Source: Cyanobacteria bacterium HKST-UBA02 (GTDB taxonomy: Bacteria; Cyanobacteriota; Vampirovibrionia; Obscuribacterales; Obscuribacteraceae). Taken from it: a DNA stretch of 45,373 bases. Made by a program: the position numbers and the translations under genes. The notes under the pieces are model-generated. The model saw nothing but the letters and a program-made list of their open reading frames with translations, was not told where the DNA came from and did not search any database. Positions 31,797-40,803 of the stretch are shown in pieces. The DNA lies in contig JAGQHH010000119.1 in the NCBI GenBank assembly GCA_020431945.1, forward strand, positions 1 through 45,373, read 5' to 3'. Numbering within the stretch: position 1 is the stretch's first letter; every line of letters begins with the position of its first letter.

Positions 31797-32756
31797 GTGC
31801 TAGGATCGCCTTCGAAATTCTTGAGATACCAGGAATTGAAGCAGAACAATCAGCGCTTGAAAACCACCTCTTTGAAAGCTCCCGAGAATCAGCTCCGGAA
31901 ATACACGACCTGGCTCAAACGTCAGCCGCTCTCAGACTCGACCAGGCGATCCTATGGCAGCCGGGTCGGCCGGTTTCTCGACTATCTGGCCGATACTGGC
32001 GAGGACCTGGTCGGTCTTTTCAACTCGGCCCGCGAGTTCGAGCACGTACTGAAATCGTACAAGCGTCATCTCAAGGTGAAATCGAAGCTCAGTCCGGCGA
32101 CCGTCAACGCGCATCTCACGGCTATAGACCATTTCATCCAGTACAGCGGCCAGCAGCCTCCAGAAGTGCCTAGAGAGGGCTTGCCTAAGGAAGCTCCCCG
32201 GGCACTCGAAAAAGACGAACAGAGACGCTTTCTGAGGGCAGTGGCCGGCTGTCGTCGAAGCATTGACCGGGGAGTCATTCTCCTCCTGTTTTATACGGGA
32301 ATTCGTATTGGCGAATGTGCCGCGCTCAACGTGGATGACGTATTCGTGGTCGGTCGGAAGAGGAAGGTGGTAGTCAGAAGCGGAAAGGGAGATCAGTATA
32401 GGGAGATCCCGCTCAATGAGGAAGCCGCGAAAGCTGTCCAGCACTGGTTGAAGGATCGGGAAGAGCGATTCAGCCAGGTTGCGGTGGAGCCGGCTCTATT
32501 CTTGAATCCGCAGGGTCGCAGAATGTCCACGGCCGCCCTGGACCTGATTGTCCGGAAAGTCGGAGATGCTTGCGGTCTTCCTATTTCTGCGCACAGGCTT
32601 CGACACACGCTCCTGACCAACCTGGTCCGCAACAAGACGGACCTGGTCATTGTCGCCGAGATCGGGGGGCATAGGAAGCTGGAAACGACCAGAAGGTATA
32701 CTTTGCCGACTTCTGGCGATAAGGAGAAAGCCTTGGATGAATTGCTTGAACAATGA
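31797..32756 (+). CDS. tyrosine recombinase (XerC/XerD-like integrase)
   Basis: 319 aa, GTG start. An N-terminal SAM-like core-binding domain (about 28-120) is followed by the catalytic domain. Catalytic residues are visible: Arg in FYTGIRIGE (about 169), Lys in VVRSGKGDQYREIPL, HRLRH (about 265-269), GGHRKLETTRRY with His and the nucleophile Tyr near 300. All are intact, so the enzyme should be active. On a circular plasmid it may resolve dimers, as ResD/XerD-like proteins do, or drive integration. An inverted-repeat structure lies immediately upstream and could be its site. Other starts are possible; the first 25 residues are not clearly part of the fold. Confidence 0.9.
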   Translation: MLGSPSKFLRYQELKQNNQRLKTTSLKAPENQLRKYTTWLKRQPLSDSTRRSYGSRVGRFLDYLADTGEDLVGLFNSAREFEHVLKSYKRHLKVKSKLSPATVNAHLTAIDHFIQYSGQQPPEVPREGLPKEAPRALEKDEQRRFLRAVAGCRRSIDRGVILLLFYTGIRIGECAALNVDDVFVVGRKRKVVVRSGKGDQYREIPLNEEAAKAVQHWLKDREERFSQVAVEPALFLNPQGRRMSTAALDLIVRKVGDACGLPISAHRLRHTLLTNLVRNKTDLVIVAEIGGHRKLETTRRYTLPTSGDKEKALDELLEQ

Positions 32757-32815
32757 GACTGATTTGTTGATTGGTAAGATAACAAGGTTTGGATAATTGT
32801 TGATTGGTCCTCAGA

Positions 32816-33457
32816 ATGAATACTATTACTCAAGAAAATGAAATTGATAGACGGCGATTGGTTCGAAAAGGTCGATTATTAGAAGGTTTCACAATCGCAT
32901 GGAATTCGCTCGAGGGAATTATTGCCATCGTATCCGGTATTATTGCCGGGAGTATTGCGTTGGTTGGATTTGGTTTTGATAGTGGCATTGAGGTGCTATC
33001 AGGCTTGGTTTTATTGGTTAGGCTATCTCTAGATGTACATGAGGAAAAACGAGAATTTTTTGAAAGAGTCAGCTTGAGATTGGTAGGAGTATCATTTCTT
33101 CTTTTGGCCGGATATGTCAGCTTCGACTCAGTTTCAATGCTTTCGCGTCATTCTGCTCCTCAGGAAAGCATGACGGGGATTGTTTTAGCAGTAGTATCCC
33201 TGGTTGTAATGCCTTGGCTAGCACGGCAGAAGAGAATTATTGCCGCTTCTATACAAAGCGGTGCGTTGGCTGCGGACGCCAGACAGACTGATTTCTGTGT
33301 TTATTTGTCAGTCATACTTTTGGTCGGACTGGCTCTGAACGCATTGTTTGGATTCTGGTGGGCGGATCCTGTGGCCGCTTTATTGATGGTTCCTCTAATA
33401 TTCAAGGAAGGTTTAGAAGGCATCAAAGGAAATTCGTGTTGTAGCGATTGCCATTGA
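32816..33457 (+). CDS. cation-diffusion-facilitator-like transporter, membrane part only
   Basis: 213 aa from ATG 32816. About six hydrophobic helices. Motifs at the expected CDF places are GSIALVGFGFDSGIEVLSG (second helix pair) and GALAADARQTDFCVYLSVILLVGLALN (fifth helix). The usual first His of the HxxxD sites is replaced (FGFDS), as in a short-CDF clade. The C-terminal cytoplasmic domain is absent. The protein ends NSCCSDCH, a Cys/His cluster that could bind metal. It exports divalent cations against protons if active. It stands alone between the recombinase and the MerC-like gene, 60 bases after the recombinase stop. Confidence 0.72.
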   Translation: MNTITQENEIDRRRLVRKGRLLEGFTIAWNSLEGIIAIVSGIIAGSIALVGFGFDSGIEVLSGLVLLVRLSLDVHEEKREFFERVSLRLVGVSFLLLAGYVSFDSVSMLSRHSAPQESMTGIVLAVVSLVVMPWLARQKRIIAASIQSGALAADARQTDFCVYLSVILLVGLALNALFGFWWADPVAALLMVPLIFKEGLEGIKGNSCCSDCH

Positions 33458-33541
33458 AGAGTACAGAGAGAGAGATTGATAGTGTTGTTTTCTGGGCGAC
33501 GAACCAGCTGAAGATCCTTATGGCCCATTGCAAATGAAAAC

Positions 33542-33557
33542 GATTATCATTATAATC
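33542..33557 (+). promoter_or_regulatory. Fur/Zur-like box before the MerC-like gene
   Basis: GATTAT-CATT-ATAATC (33542-33557) is a perfect AT-rich dyad. The wider sequence AACGATTATCATTATAATCAT is close to the Fur/Zur consensus of alternating GATAAT units. It ends 6 bases before ATG 33563. A Fur-family gene lies at 39.9-40.2 kb. Confidence 0.6.
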
Positions 33558-33562
33558 ATAAC

Positions 33563-33991
33563 ATGATGAGATTATCGTTTGAGAACAGACAGGAGTCCGG
33601 TGCACTCTTAGGAACTTCATTCCTAGATTCACTTGGCGTGGCTACATCAGCAATTTGCATCATTCACTGTGCCTTGATCCCTATCCTATGTCTCTTGCCG
33701 GCAGTTGGTTATTTCTCACATGATGATCTAACCCACAAAATACTTGCATTCTGGGTTTCGTTGTTTTGTTTGACGGCTATTGGTTTGGGATATTCACAAC
33801 ACAAAAGTGTATCTGTCATAGCCCTGATGGTACTTGGGCTTTCTCTGGTCCTTTTTGCGACCTTTGGACATTCCCTTGGGTTGTCTGAAGGCCACGAAGT
33901 TGTACTTATCTCGATTGGCAACTTGATTGTGATTCGAGCTCACTTTTTGAATAGGCAAAGGTTGTCATGCGGAAACGCTTGCAAAAAGTAG
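33563..33991 (+). CDS. MerC-domain membrane protein (metal uptake/transport)
   Basis: 142 aa. Four hydrophobic segments; the first holds LGVATSAICIIHCALIPILCLLPAVG with Cys-x3-His-Cys, the MerC hallmark. Asp precedes this segment (FLDSLG). MerC proteins bring Hg(II) into the cytoplasm in mer operons. In non-mer contexts they appear beside zinc genes controlled by Zur. No MerA reductase or MerR is near, so mercury detoxification is unlikely. With the Fur/Zur-like box immediately before the start, a zinc-linked role is the better guess (inference). The C-terminus has a Cys-x3-Cys pair (RLSCGNACKK). Confidence 0.78.
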   Translation: MMRLSFENRQESGALLGTSFLDSLGVATSAICIIHCALIPILCLLPAVGYFSHDDLTHKILAFWVSLFCLTAIGLGYSQHKSVSVIALMVLGLSLVLFATFGHSLGLSEGHEVVLISIGNLIVIRAHFLNRQRLSCGNACKK

Positions 33992-34017
33992 GTCTTCCAC
34001 AACGATTCCATTTTTCC

Positions 34018-37000
34018 TCAGGGTACCTTTTGGGTAGTTCGCCGTTCAAACCAGAGATAGAGAGTTGGTAGCAGATACAGTGTCAAGATTGTTGAGCTAA
34101 TCAAACCTCCAATTACGACTGTAGCAAGTGGACGCTGTACTTCGGCACCTGCAGAGCTTGACACTGCCATAGGTACAAATCCGAGACTCGCCACCAGAGC
34201 CGTCATGAGGACGGGCCTCAATCTAATCAACGCCCCATCGAATACAGCTTGTTCCAATGGTTCGCCTTTGTCTCGCAGAATGTTGATGTAGCTTACCATT
34301 ACAACCCCATTGAGGACCGCCACGCCGGATAGAGCTATAAAGCCGACCGCAGCAGAAATAGAAAACGGCATGCCTCTGATTAGAAGAGCGAAGATACCGC
34401 CCACTATTGCAAATGGAACACCAGTAAAAATCAAAAGAGATTGTTTTATGGAGCCGAAACTCGAGAACAAAAGGATAAAGATCAAAAAGAGAGCTACGGG
34501 CACTACGATCATGAGGCGCTCTTGTGCATGTTGAAGGTTCTCGAACTGTCCACCCCAAGTTACATAATATCCGGAGGGCAGTTTCACCTGCTTGTCCAAA
34601 GCCTTTCGAGCTTCGTCTACAAAGCTCCCGATATCACGGTTTCGCACATTCAGTTCAACTACAATTCGTCTATGTCGATCTTCTCGCGAGATCTGATTTG
34701 GTCCTTCAATGATCTCAACGGAGGCGATTTGCTTAAGAGGAATGCGCATTCCATTAGGTACAGGAACAAGGAGGTTTCTCACGGTTTCTAGATCCTTGCT
34801 TCCTTCTTCGATCATTCTAATGATCAATGCGAACCGTTGATCACCCCTGTATACAAGACCGACCTGTTTGCCTGCGATAAGAGATTCAACAAGAGTGTTT
34901 ACGTCCTCGACGTTCATTCCGAGTCTTGCTATTTTCTGTCGATCTGGTGTAATCAACAATTGCGGTAGACCAGCGACTTGCTCCACCTTTACATCAGCAG
35001 CACCTTCAATCTTTTGGACGACGCGACTAATCTCTTCGCCGGCAGATTTGAGCTTATCTAGGTCTTCGCCAAACACCTTGATAGCTATGTCAGAGCGCAC
35101 GCCAGATATGAGCTCTGCAGTTCGTAGTTCAATTGGCTGAGAGAAACTGAAAACCGCGTATGGGACCTTTTTTTTCAGTTGTGCCGAAATCTTTTCGACT
35201 AATTCTTCTTTTGTCTGAGCGGTCTTCCATTCAGACTTTGGACGAAGTCCGATGTAGAGATCGCCAAAATCAACACTCATAGGATCAGTGGCAATCTCTG
35301 CTCTTCCAATTTTTGTCACCACTTTGGTGACTTCTGGAAATGAGAGAAGGACTCTTTCAGCGGCTGTAGCCGTCTCAATCGATTGACTCAAGGACACACT
35401 TGGCAATTGCTGAATTTGGGCAGCTAAAGCACCTTCATCTAGCCTTGGCACGAACTCAGCACCAAGCGTTGGAAAAATAATTGCTGCAGTCAAGAAGAGG
35501 ACGATTGCAATGGACACAGAAATAATCTTGTTTTTGAGTGCCCAAGCCAATGATGGGCGATACAGACGTTTGGCAAGTATGATCAAGAAACTCTCTTTAT
35601 CAGAGGTTTCTGCTTTCATGATAAATGAGAGCGAGGCCGGTATGAACGTCAGGGAAAGAAGTAAAGAGCCTACCAGCGCAAATACAACGGTGGCAGCCAT
35701 TGGCTTGAACATTTTTCCTTCGACTCCAGTAAGAGCCAAAATCGGTAGATAGACAATGATGATTATTGCTACAGCGAAAACGACCGGACGGCCGACCTCG
35801 AGGCAGGAATTCAGTACTTGATTCTGTATTGGGGGGTTATTCTGACTCTCTCTCCTTTCCGGTTCGGAGACCTCCCGGAAAGCGTTTTCTACCATTACAA
35901 CGGCGCCGTCAACTATCAGACCAAAATCGATGGCTCCCAGACTCATCAGGTTCCCTGAGATGCCGAAGGCAGTCATCAGAATGGCAGCAAAAAGCATGGA
36001 GAGAGGAATGATGGCTGCTACTAACAATGAACCGCGCCAGCTTCCCAAAAGTACGAGGAGAACTACTATGACTAGAATTGCACCTTCGGTCAGATTGGCT
36101 TCTACAGTCTTAATGGCTCTTTCGACTAGATCGGATCGGTTGTAAAAGGTCTCGAGTTCAACGCCGGGTGGTAGGGATTTCTTGATCTGCTGGATTCTTT
36201 CATGAGTTTTCTCTGCTACAACACGGGAATTCTCACCCCGCAGCATCATAGCTATACCGATTACCACCTCTCCCTTTCCATCAGCGGTGACTGCACCCTG
36301 CCGCACCTCGGCACCGAGTACGACCTTTCCAAGATCGCGAACATAGACAGGTATACCTTCTTTACCTGTCTTCACCACTATTCGCCCTATGTCTTCGAGG
36401 GTCGTGACTAACCCAATACCTCGTAAGACATACTGTTCACCTATTCGTTCTATGTAGGCTCCACCGACGTTCTCGTTATTGGCGGCTACGGCTCGCATTA
36501 CATCGTGCAAAGATAACTCGTAAGATTGCAATTTCATGGGATCAAGACGAATTTGATATTGCTTCTTGAGCCCACCGAAGCTATTGACTTCGGTAATTCC
36601 AGGAACTCCGATTAACTGTAAGCGGACAATCCAGTCTTGAATTGTTCGCAGTTGCATAGGCCCAAGAGCGGCATCAGGACGAGCTTTTAGTTCGTATTGA
36701 TAGATCTCTCCTAATCCTGTTGAGATCGGTCCCATCTCCGGCGTTCCAAGTTCAGCTGGAATTTCTTTCTGGACCTGCGTCAAACGCTCAAGAACCAGTT
36801 GCCGAGCAAAATAGATGTCAACGTTGTCCTTAAAAATGATTGTCACAGCAGAAAGCCCGAATTTCGAGATGGACCGAATCTCTTCGATTCCAGGCAACCC
36901 TCCCATTGAGACCTCCACAGGGAAGGTAATGAGGCGTTCGACTTCTAGCGGAGCAAGAGCTGGAGCAGCGGTCAAAACTTGAACCTGAACGTTAGTCACG

Positions 37001-37122
37001 TCTGGCACAGCATCGATGGGAAGTTTACGCAAGCAATAAACGCCAGCGACTACAAGGAGCACAGTGAGAAGAACGACCAACAGTCTTTGTTTGACAGAAA
37101 ATTTTATGAGCGCATTTATCAT
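34018..37122 (-). CDS. czcA: CzcA-type heavy-metal RND efflux pump
   Basis: 1034 aa, full length for the HME-RND family. The TM4 signature DFGLIVDGAVVMVEN (about 398-412) matches the CzcA/CnrA/NccA form (DFGxxxDGAVxxxEN) for divalent Zn, Co, Cd or Ni. It differs from the Cu/Ag CusA form. The N-terminus (MINALIKFSVKQRLLVVLLTVLLVVAGVYCLRKLPIDAVPDVTNVQVQVLT) is typical. It pumps metal from periplasm or cytoplasm out through CzcB and CzcC. The start overlaps the czcB stop (ATGA). Operon order is Fur-family regulator, czcC, czcB, czcA, all leftward. The metal cannot be told from sequence alone. Confidence 0.92.
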   Translation of the reverse strand: MINALIKFSVKQRLLVVLLTVLLVVAGVYCLRKLPIDAVPDVTNVQVQVLTAAPALAPLEVERLITFPVEVSMGGLPGIEEIRSISKFGLSAVTIIFKDNVDIYFARQLVLERLTQVQKEIPAELGTPEMGPISTGLGEIYQYELKARPDAALGPMQLRTIQDWIVRLQLIGVPGITEVNSFGGLKKQYQIRLDPMKLQSYELSLHDVMRAVAANNENVGGAYIERIGEQYVLRGIGLVTTLEDIGRIVVKTGKEGIPVYVRDLGKVVLGAEVRQGAVTADGKGEVVIGIAMMLRGENSRVVAEKTHERIQQIKKSLPPGVELETFYNRSDLVERAIKTVEANLTEGAILVIVVLLVLLGSWRGSLLVAAIIPLSMLFAAILMTAFGISGNLMSLGAIDFGLIVDGAVVMVENAFREVSEPERRESQNNPPIQNQVLNSCLEVGRPVVFAVAIIIIVYLPILALTGVEGKMFKPMAATVVFALVGSLLLSLTFIPASLSFIMKAETSDKESFLIILAKRLYRPSLAWALKNKIISVSIAIVLFLTAAIIFPTLGAEFVPRLDEGALAAQIQQLPSVSLSQSIETATAAERVLLSFPEVTKVVTKIGRAEIATDPMSVDFGDLYIGLRPKSEWKTAQTKEELVEKISAQLKKKVPYAVFSFSQPIELRTAELISGVRSDIAIKVFGEDLDKLKSAGEEISRVVQKIEGAADVKVEQVAGLPQLLITPDRQKIARLGMNVEDVNTLVESLIAGKQVGLVYRGDQRFALIIRMIEEGSKDLETVRNLLVPVPNGMRIPLKQIASVEIIEGPNQISREDRHRRIVVELNVRNRDIGSFVDEARKALDKQVKLPSGYYVTWGGQFENLQHAQERLMIVVPVALFLIFILLFSSFGSIKQSLLIFTGVPFAIVGGIFALLIRGMPFSISAAVGFIALSGVAVLNGVVMVSYINILRDKGEPLEQAVFDGALIRLRPVLMTALVASLGFVPMAVSSSAGAEVQRPLATVVIGGLISSTILTLYLLPTLYLWFERRTTQKVP

Positions 37123-38480
37123 CAGTGTCCGTGTCCTTCTCCTAGATCTTCTTTGAGAAGAATCGATTTCAGCTTGAATCCGCCTTGAACGACAATGTCT
37201 TGACCGCTATTCAGACCGTGTTTGATTCTTCGCATTCCGTTCTGGAGGTCTCCAACAACGACCTCTTTTACTTTGTAGCGTCCGGGCTCTGAGACAAGAG
37301 GAACGAAGAGAGCATCTTTGCCACGTATCTTTTGAATGGCTTCGTCAGGTACCCATACTGCTTCGGTTACGGCATCTGGAATCGAGATGGCTACCTCGAC
37401 AAACATATCGACTTTCAGGAGCTGTTCTGGATTTTGTGTTTCTATCCTGACTTTTGCAGTTCTGGTTTCTTTATCGAGTTGAGGATCGATGTAGGAAATT
37501 TTTCCTACGAGAATCCTGTTTCGCATAGAGGTTGTTGAAATTCTTGCAGGGAAATCAACTGAAAGCTGCTGGATCTGCGATTCTGGTACATTCGCGATAA
37601 TCCAAACATTTGATAGATCGGCTACGGTGAAGAGAGATTTGCCAGCATCAACTCCGACTCCGGGGTTCACGAATCGCTCAATAACCGTTCCTGACATTGG
37701 AGCGCGAAGGATAATCTTCGATGTGTCGTGGTTTTCTAGACCATGTCCGGTCAGTTCAGCACCCACAGCCTGTAAGCCGCTTTTGATATGAGTCAATTCA
37801 GCATCGGCTGTTGCCAACTCAGCTCGAGCTTTCGCGATTTCACGGTTGAGTGCGATATCACTCTGATACTCAAACTCTGCTTTGGCTTGGCTGTAGTTCG
37901 TTTCAGCAGCAATCACGTCTTTTTTGGCTGCCACTCCAGCTTTTTCAAGCATAGTGAGTCGGTCACGATCGGCTTCCGCCTTTTCTAGTTCTGACTTTGC
38001 TTTTAAGACCGCCGCACGATTTTCAGCTTTCTTAACACGCTCTAACTCTACTTTGGCTAGTTGTAAACGTGTCTCAGCTTCATGCAACTTGCCATGCATC
38101 TCCGCAGCCTGGGGACTCGATAGCTCTACAATGGGAGCACCTTTTCTTATCCGTTGGCCGAGAACTGCATAAACCCTTTCCACACGCCCAGAAAGCAATG
38201 AGGTAATGTTTTGTAGTTGATACTGATTGGCTTCAACTGTGCCAGTGAAGATGATTGACTCTGATAAAGGACCAGCACTACTCTTGGAGATCTGCAGGTT
38301 GAGTTGATCCTGTAGATCTCTGGAAAGAATGACTTCATCCTCATGGTGCTCCTCAGATTCCTGGCTGTTGACTATCTCTTTGCCAGATTGATCTTTCGAG
38401 CACCACCAGATTATGCCAAGGCTTGTCGCTATCAGAATCATCAAGACCAGGGCTATCGTTTGTTTTGGTTGTAATCGCAT
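37122..38480 (-). CDS. czcB: CzcB-type membrane-fusion adaptor
   Basis: 452 aa from ATG 38480. The N-terminal anchor is LALVLMILIATSLGIIWWCSKDQ-like, with a Cys that could be lipidated. A His/Glu-rich stretch (EESEEHHEDE) follows, then the lipoyl part (LLSGRVERVYAVLGQRIRKGAPIVELSSPQ) and a ~90-residue coiled-coil hairpin. Next come the beta-barrel (IIANVPESQIQQLS), a C-terminal domain and the terminal GHGH. It joins CzcA to the outer-membrane factor CzcC. The His clusters at both ends may pass metal. Its stop overlaps czcA. Confidence 0.9.
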   Translation of the reverse strand: MRLQPKQTIALVLMILIATSLGIIWWCSKDQSGKEIVNSQESEEHHEDEVILSRDLQDQLNLQISKSSAGPLSESIIFTGTVEANQYQLQNITSLLSGRVERVYAVLGQRIRKGAPIVELSSPQAAEMHGKLHEAETRLQLAKVELERVKKAENRAAVLKAKSELEKAEADRDRLTMLEKAGVAAKKDVIAAETNYSQAKAEFEYQSDIALNREIAKARAELATADAELTHIKSGLQAVGAELTGHGLENHDTSKIILRAPMSGTVIERFVNPGVGVDAGKSLFTVADLSNVWIIANVPESQIQQLSVDFPARISTTSMRNRILVGKISYIDPQLDKETRTAKVRIETQNPEQLLKVDMFVEVAISIPDAVTEAVWVPDEAIQKIRGKDALFVPLVSEPGRYKVKEVVVGDLQNGMRRIKHGLNSGQDIVVQGGFKLKSILLKEDLGEGHGH

Positions 38481-38501
38481 CAACGCTTGTCTCCAGATAG
38501 T

Positions 38502-39854
38502 TTAATTCAAGGGAGTGTTTACAGCCTGCTCGAGGTTGGCAAATGCCTGCTGGTAGTCAGCTACAGCATTCAAATATCGATTTCTCACCTCGACGTTCGC
38601 TTGTTGTACGAGGAGTACGGAGTTTAGATCTAGTTGGCCAGCGTCATAGCCCAATTGAGCCAGTTGAACGACTTGTGATGAAACGTTCAATGCCTGGCCC
38701 TGATAGATCTCAATTTGTTTTCGTGCAACCAGTAACTGTTGATAGGCATCGGAGACCTCAGCGGTCACAATGTTTTTTTGAGCTAAGAGCTCCTGCCGCA
38801 ATTGCCGGATGTTGGCACGAAAAAGACTTATATCTCCCTGCTGAACGTTGAAAATGGGCATCTGTATTTCAGCGGCCACGAAGTAACCACGGAGTTTAGG
38901 GCCGGTTGGTGGATTGCCATTAATGCTACGGCCAAATGATAGAAAGCCACTTGGGAAATTCTTCGAGATAGAGGCTGTGAGTTTTGATTTGTTGACCTTT
39001 ACGTCCTGCTCCAAAATTTTGAGCTCCAGGCGGTTCGTCATAGCCCGGTTTAGAAAATACTCTAGACGGGGAACGGGCCTATCAAAATCTGGCAGAATAT
39101 CGTTCTTTTCTGCGCGAAGACGAAAAGCAGACAGAGTGGGTGTACCAAGCTCGTTGTGAGGGGACTGTGCTAGAAGGATATTGATCTGTTGCCTGGCTCT
39201 TACTACCTGTTGGTTGTCTCGCTCGAAATCGATCAGTGATTGAAGGTATGCTAGCTGCGCTCTTAAGACATCAAGCTTGGGGATGTCTCCTGCATTCAGC
39301 CTATTTTGGGAGGCATTGAGTACTTTCTGAAATAATCCTGTGAGTTCTTTGGCTGTAGAAGCTCGTTCCTGAGCCATTAACAACTGGATATACTGTCTTC
39401 TGGTTTCTTGTCGAAGTAGCCATAGTGACCGCTGAATTTCAAGGTCTGCTTGTTGAACCACTTTTTTGGCTGCCAGGATTTGAAAAGGTACTATCCATGG
39501 ACCGCCAATTGGAATAAATCCTCCCAATGTGTACTCTTGCATAGCGATGAATTGATTGTCTATTGCAATGCCTGGATTGGGAATTTCTGTTGCTCTTGCG
39601 ATTTCGGACTTGGCAATTCCCAGTTTGGCGCGAATAGCCATGGCACGGGGATTATCGTTTATGACACGATTGAAGCAAGTCTTCAGACTGAGAGTAGTTT
39701 GCTGGTTCTGTGATTGTAATTGGGACTGAGCATCTACCTTTTGTAGGCAGATGATGGCCCAGAATGCAATTGTCAATAAGCAAATACGGGTCCAGCAGTT
39801 GAGCTGGTGGCGAGACCTTTTTCTGATAATCATTATGGTGTACGTGGCTTTCAT
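38502..39854 (-). CDS. czcC: CzcC-type outer-membrane factor
   Basis: 450 aa from ATG 39854, whose ATGA overlaps the Fur-family stop. ATG 39833 is a second start that would give a tighter signal peptide (IIRKRSRHQLNCWTRICLLTIAFWAIICLQKVDA). The mature protein has OEP-type repeats: LSLKTCFNRVINDNPRAMAIRAKLGIAKSEIARA and later NRLELKILEQDVKVNKSKLTASISKNFPSGFL. It forms the outer-membrane duct for CzcA-CzcB. A Fur/Zur-like palindrome (39826-39836) overlaps the second start codon, so translation or transcription of czcC may be repressed there. Start choice therefore matters for regulation. Confidence 0.87.
   Translation of the reverse strand: MKATYTIMIIRKRSRHQLNCWTRICLLTIAFWAIICLQKVDAQSQLQSQNQQTTLSLKTCFNRVINDNPRAMAIRAKLGIAKSEIARATEIPNPGIAIDNQFIAMQEYTLGGFIPIGGPWIVPFQILAAKKVVQQADLEIQRSLWLLRQETRRQYIQLLMAQERASTAKELTGLFQKVLNASQNRLNAGDIPKLDVLRAQLAYLQSLIDFERDNQQVVRARQQINILLAQSPHNELGTPTLSAFRLRAEKNDILPDFDRPVPRLEYFLNRAMTNRLELKILEQDVKVNKSKLTASISKNFPSGFLSFGRSINGNPPTGPKLRGYFVAAEIQMPIFNVQQGDISLFRANIRQLRQELLAQKNIVTAEVSDAYQQLLVARKQIEIYQGQALNVSSQVVQLAQLGYDAGQLDLNSVLLVQQANVEVRNRYLNAVADYQQAFANLEQAVNTPLN
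39821..39838 (-). promoter_or_regulatory. Fur/Zur-like box at the start of czcC
   Basis: ATAATCATTAT (39826-39836) is a perfect palindrome centred on 39831, within TTCTGATAATCATTATGG. It lies just after the regulator stop and over the czcC alternative start ATG 39833. It may control an internal promoter for czcCBA. Alternatively it is a chance AT-rich match inside coding sequence. Confidence 0.5.
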
Positions 39855-40240
39855 TTCCTGAGACATTGCTTGCACGTTCCAAATATTTCCAGAATGTGGT
39901 TCTTGATTTTGAAACCGTAAGTATCTCTGATACTGTCTTCGAAATCGTCAATTAGACATTCGTCCAAGTGCACACTGGACCTACATGATTCGCAGATCAA
40001 GTGATGATGGTGTTCTCCGGGCTTTATCAACTCGTAGCGGCGCTCACCATCACCAAGGTCCACAACTTGAACCAAACCAGCTCTTACGAGCGACTCGAGA
40101 GATCGATAGACTGTAGAGAGCCCAGGTGCTTTGGAGTCGCTCGTGCGCATCTGGTTATGAATGTCTTGGGCGCTGCATAGCTCATGAACTTGCTCTAGCA
40201 GCGCCAAGACCTTCTGGCTGTTGCGACTGAGTTTTGTCAT
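39851..40240 (-). CDS. Fur-family metal-dependent regulator (Zur-like)
   Basis: 129 aa; AAGAAGG lies ~10 bases before ATG. The winged HTH is GLSTVYRSLESLVRAGLVQVVDLGDGERRYEL. The metal site has HHHHLICESCRSS (Cys-x2-Cys) and a C-terminal CKQC (Cys-x2-Cys), the structural zinc pairs of Fur/Zur proteins. A four-His run sits before the first pair. Fur members sense iron, zinc, manganese or nickel. Here the operon partners are CzcCBA and CDF exporters, so zinc is likeliest. Its operon places it as first gene before czcC. Fur proteins usually repress uptake, so control of an efflux operon is notable. Confidence 0.87.
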   Translation of the reverse strand: MTKLSRNSQKVLALLEQVHELCSAQDIHNQMRTSDSKAPGLSTVYRSLESLVRAGLVQVVDLGDGERRYELIKPGEHHHHLICESCRSSVHLDECLIDDFEDSIRDTYGFKIKNHILEIFGTCKQCLRK

Positions 40241-40416
40241 TTAGATTTACCTTCTTTAGCTCGATAGATGCTGGATCGAATCCACAAGCATCTATTCAAA
40301 ACGCCACAAAGTTGTCTATCCGGATCGATCATCCACCTTCAATGACACTGTCTTCGGTATCACAAGGGCAAATGGTCAAATGCTCAGGTGTGAGCATCCG
40401 GCTAGATTGTCGTTTT

Positions 40417-40803
40417 CTAAATCAGGAAAGACATATTCATCAGATACAACTTTGGCTTGTTGCTCAAAACGTACTGATCTCGGTGTTCTACAGGGAAGTG
40501 GATTCGTCTTGGTGGCCCTGTACTAGTAATAGTCAGTAAAATAGAAATGAGATCTTCAGTGGTACTGATGGGAATACCGGAGCTTTCAAGTACCTCAATT
40601 TTTTTGGAGCTGCAGCAAGAATGTGTATGACCGCAATCGGTGCACAAGTCCAGTAAATAAGCGGAGTCAGCGGTTAGTGAATGATGTTCTTGAGCTTCTA
40701 CAGCTTGGGCATCGGCTGGACAGGAACATACATGTTGAAGGGAAATACAGCCGAGGAACAACAGTACTAATAGGACTTTTCTGAAGATCAGAAGGCAACG
40801 CAT
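40417..40803 (-). CDS. small exported Cys/His-rich protein
   Basis: 128 aa. Signal peptide (CLLIFRKVLLVLLFLGCISLQHVCSC) is followed by an Ala/Glu/His segment, then a dense metal-ligand cluster: LCTDCGHTHSCCSSKK, with four Cys and two His in about 15 residues. The rest is hydrophobic/beta, ending RIHFPVEHRDQYVLSNKPKLYLMNMSFLI. It starts in a TAATG overlap with the upstream CDF gene, so the two are coupled. It is likely a periplasmic metal-binding helper of the CDF exporter (inference). No family recognised. Confidence 0.6.
   Translation of the reverse strand: MRCLLIFRKVLLVLLFLGCISLQHVCSCPADAQAVEAQEHHSLTADSAYLLDLCTDCGHTHSCCSSKKIEVLESSGIPISTTEDLISILLTITSTGPPRRIHFPVEHRDQYVLSNKPKLYLMNMSFLI

Noticed and set aside
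33563..33991. Part of a mercury-resistance (mer) operon
   Set aside because: Only a MerC-like protein is present. No MerA, MerT, MerP or mercury MerR. The Zur-like box points to zinc.
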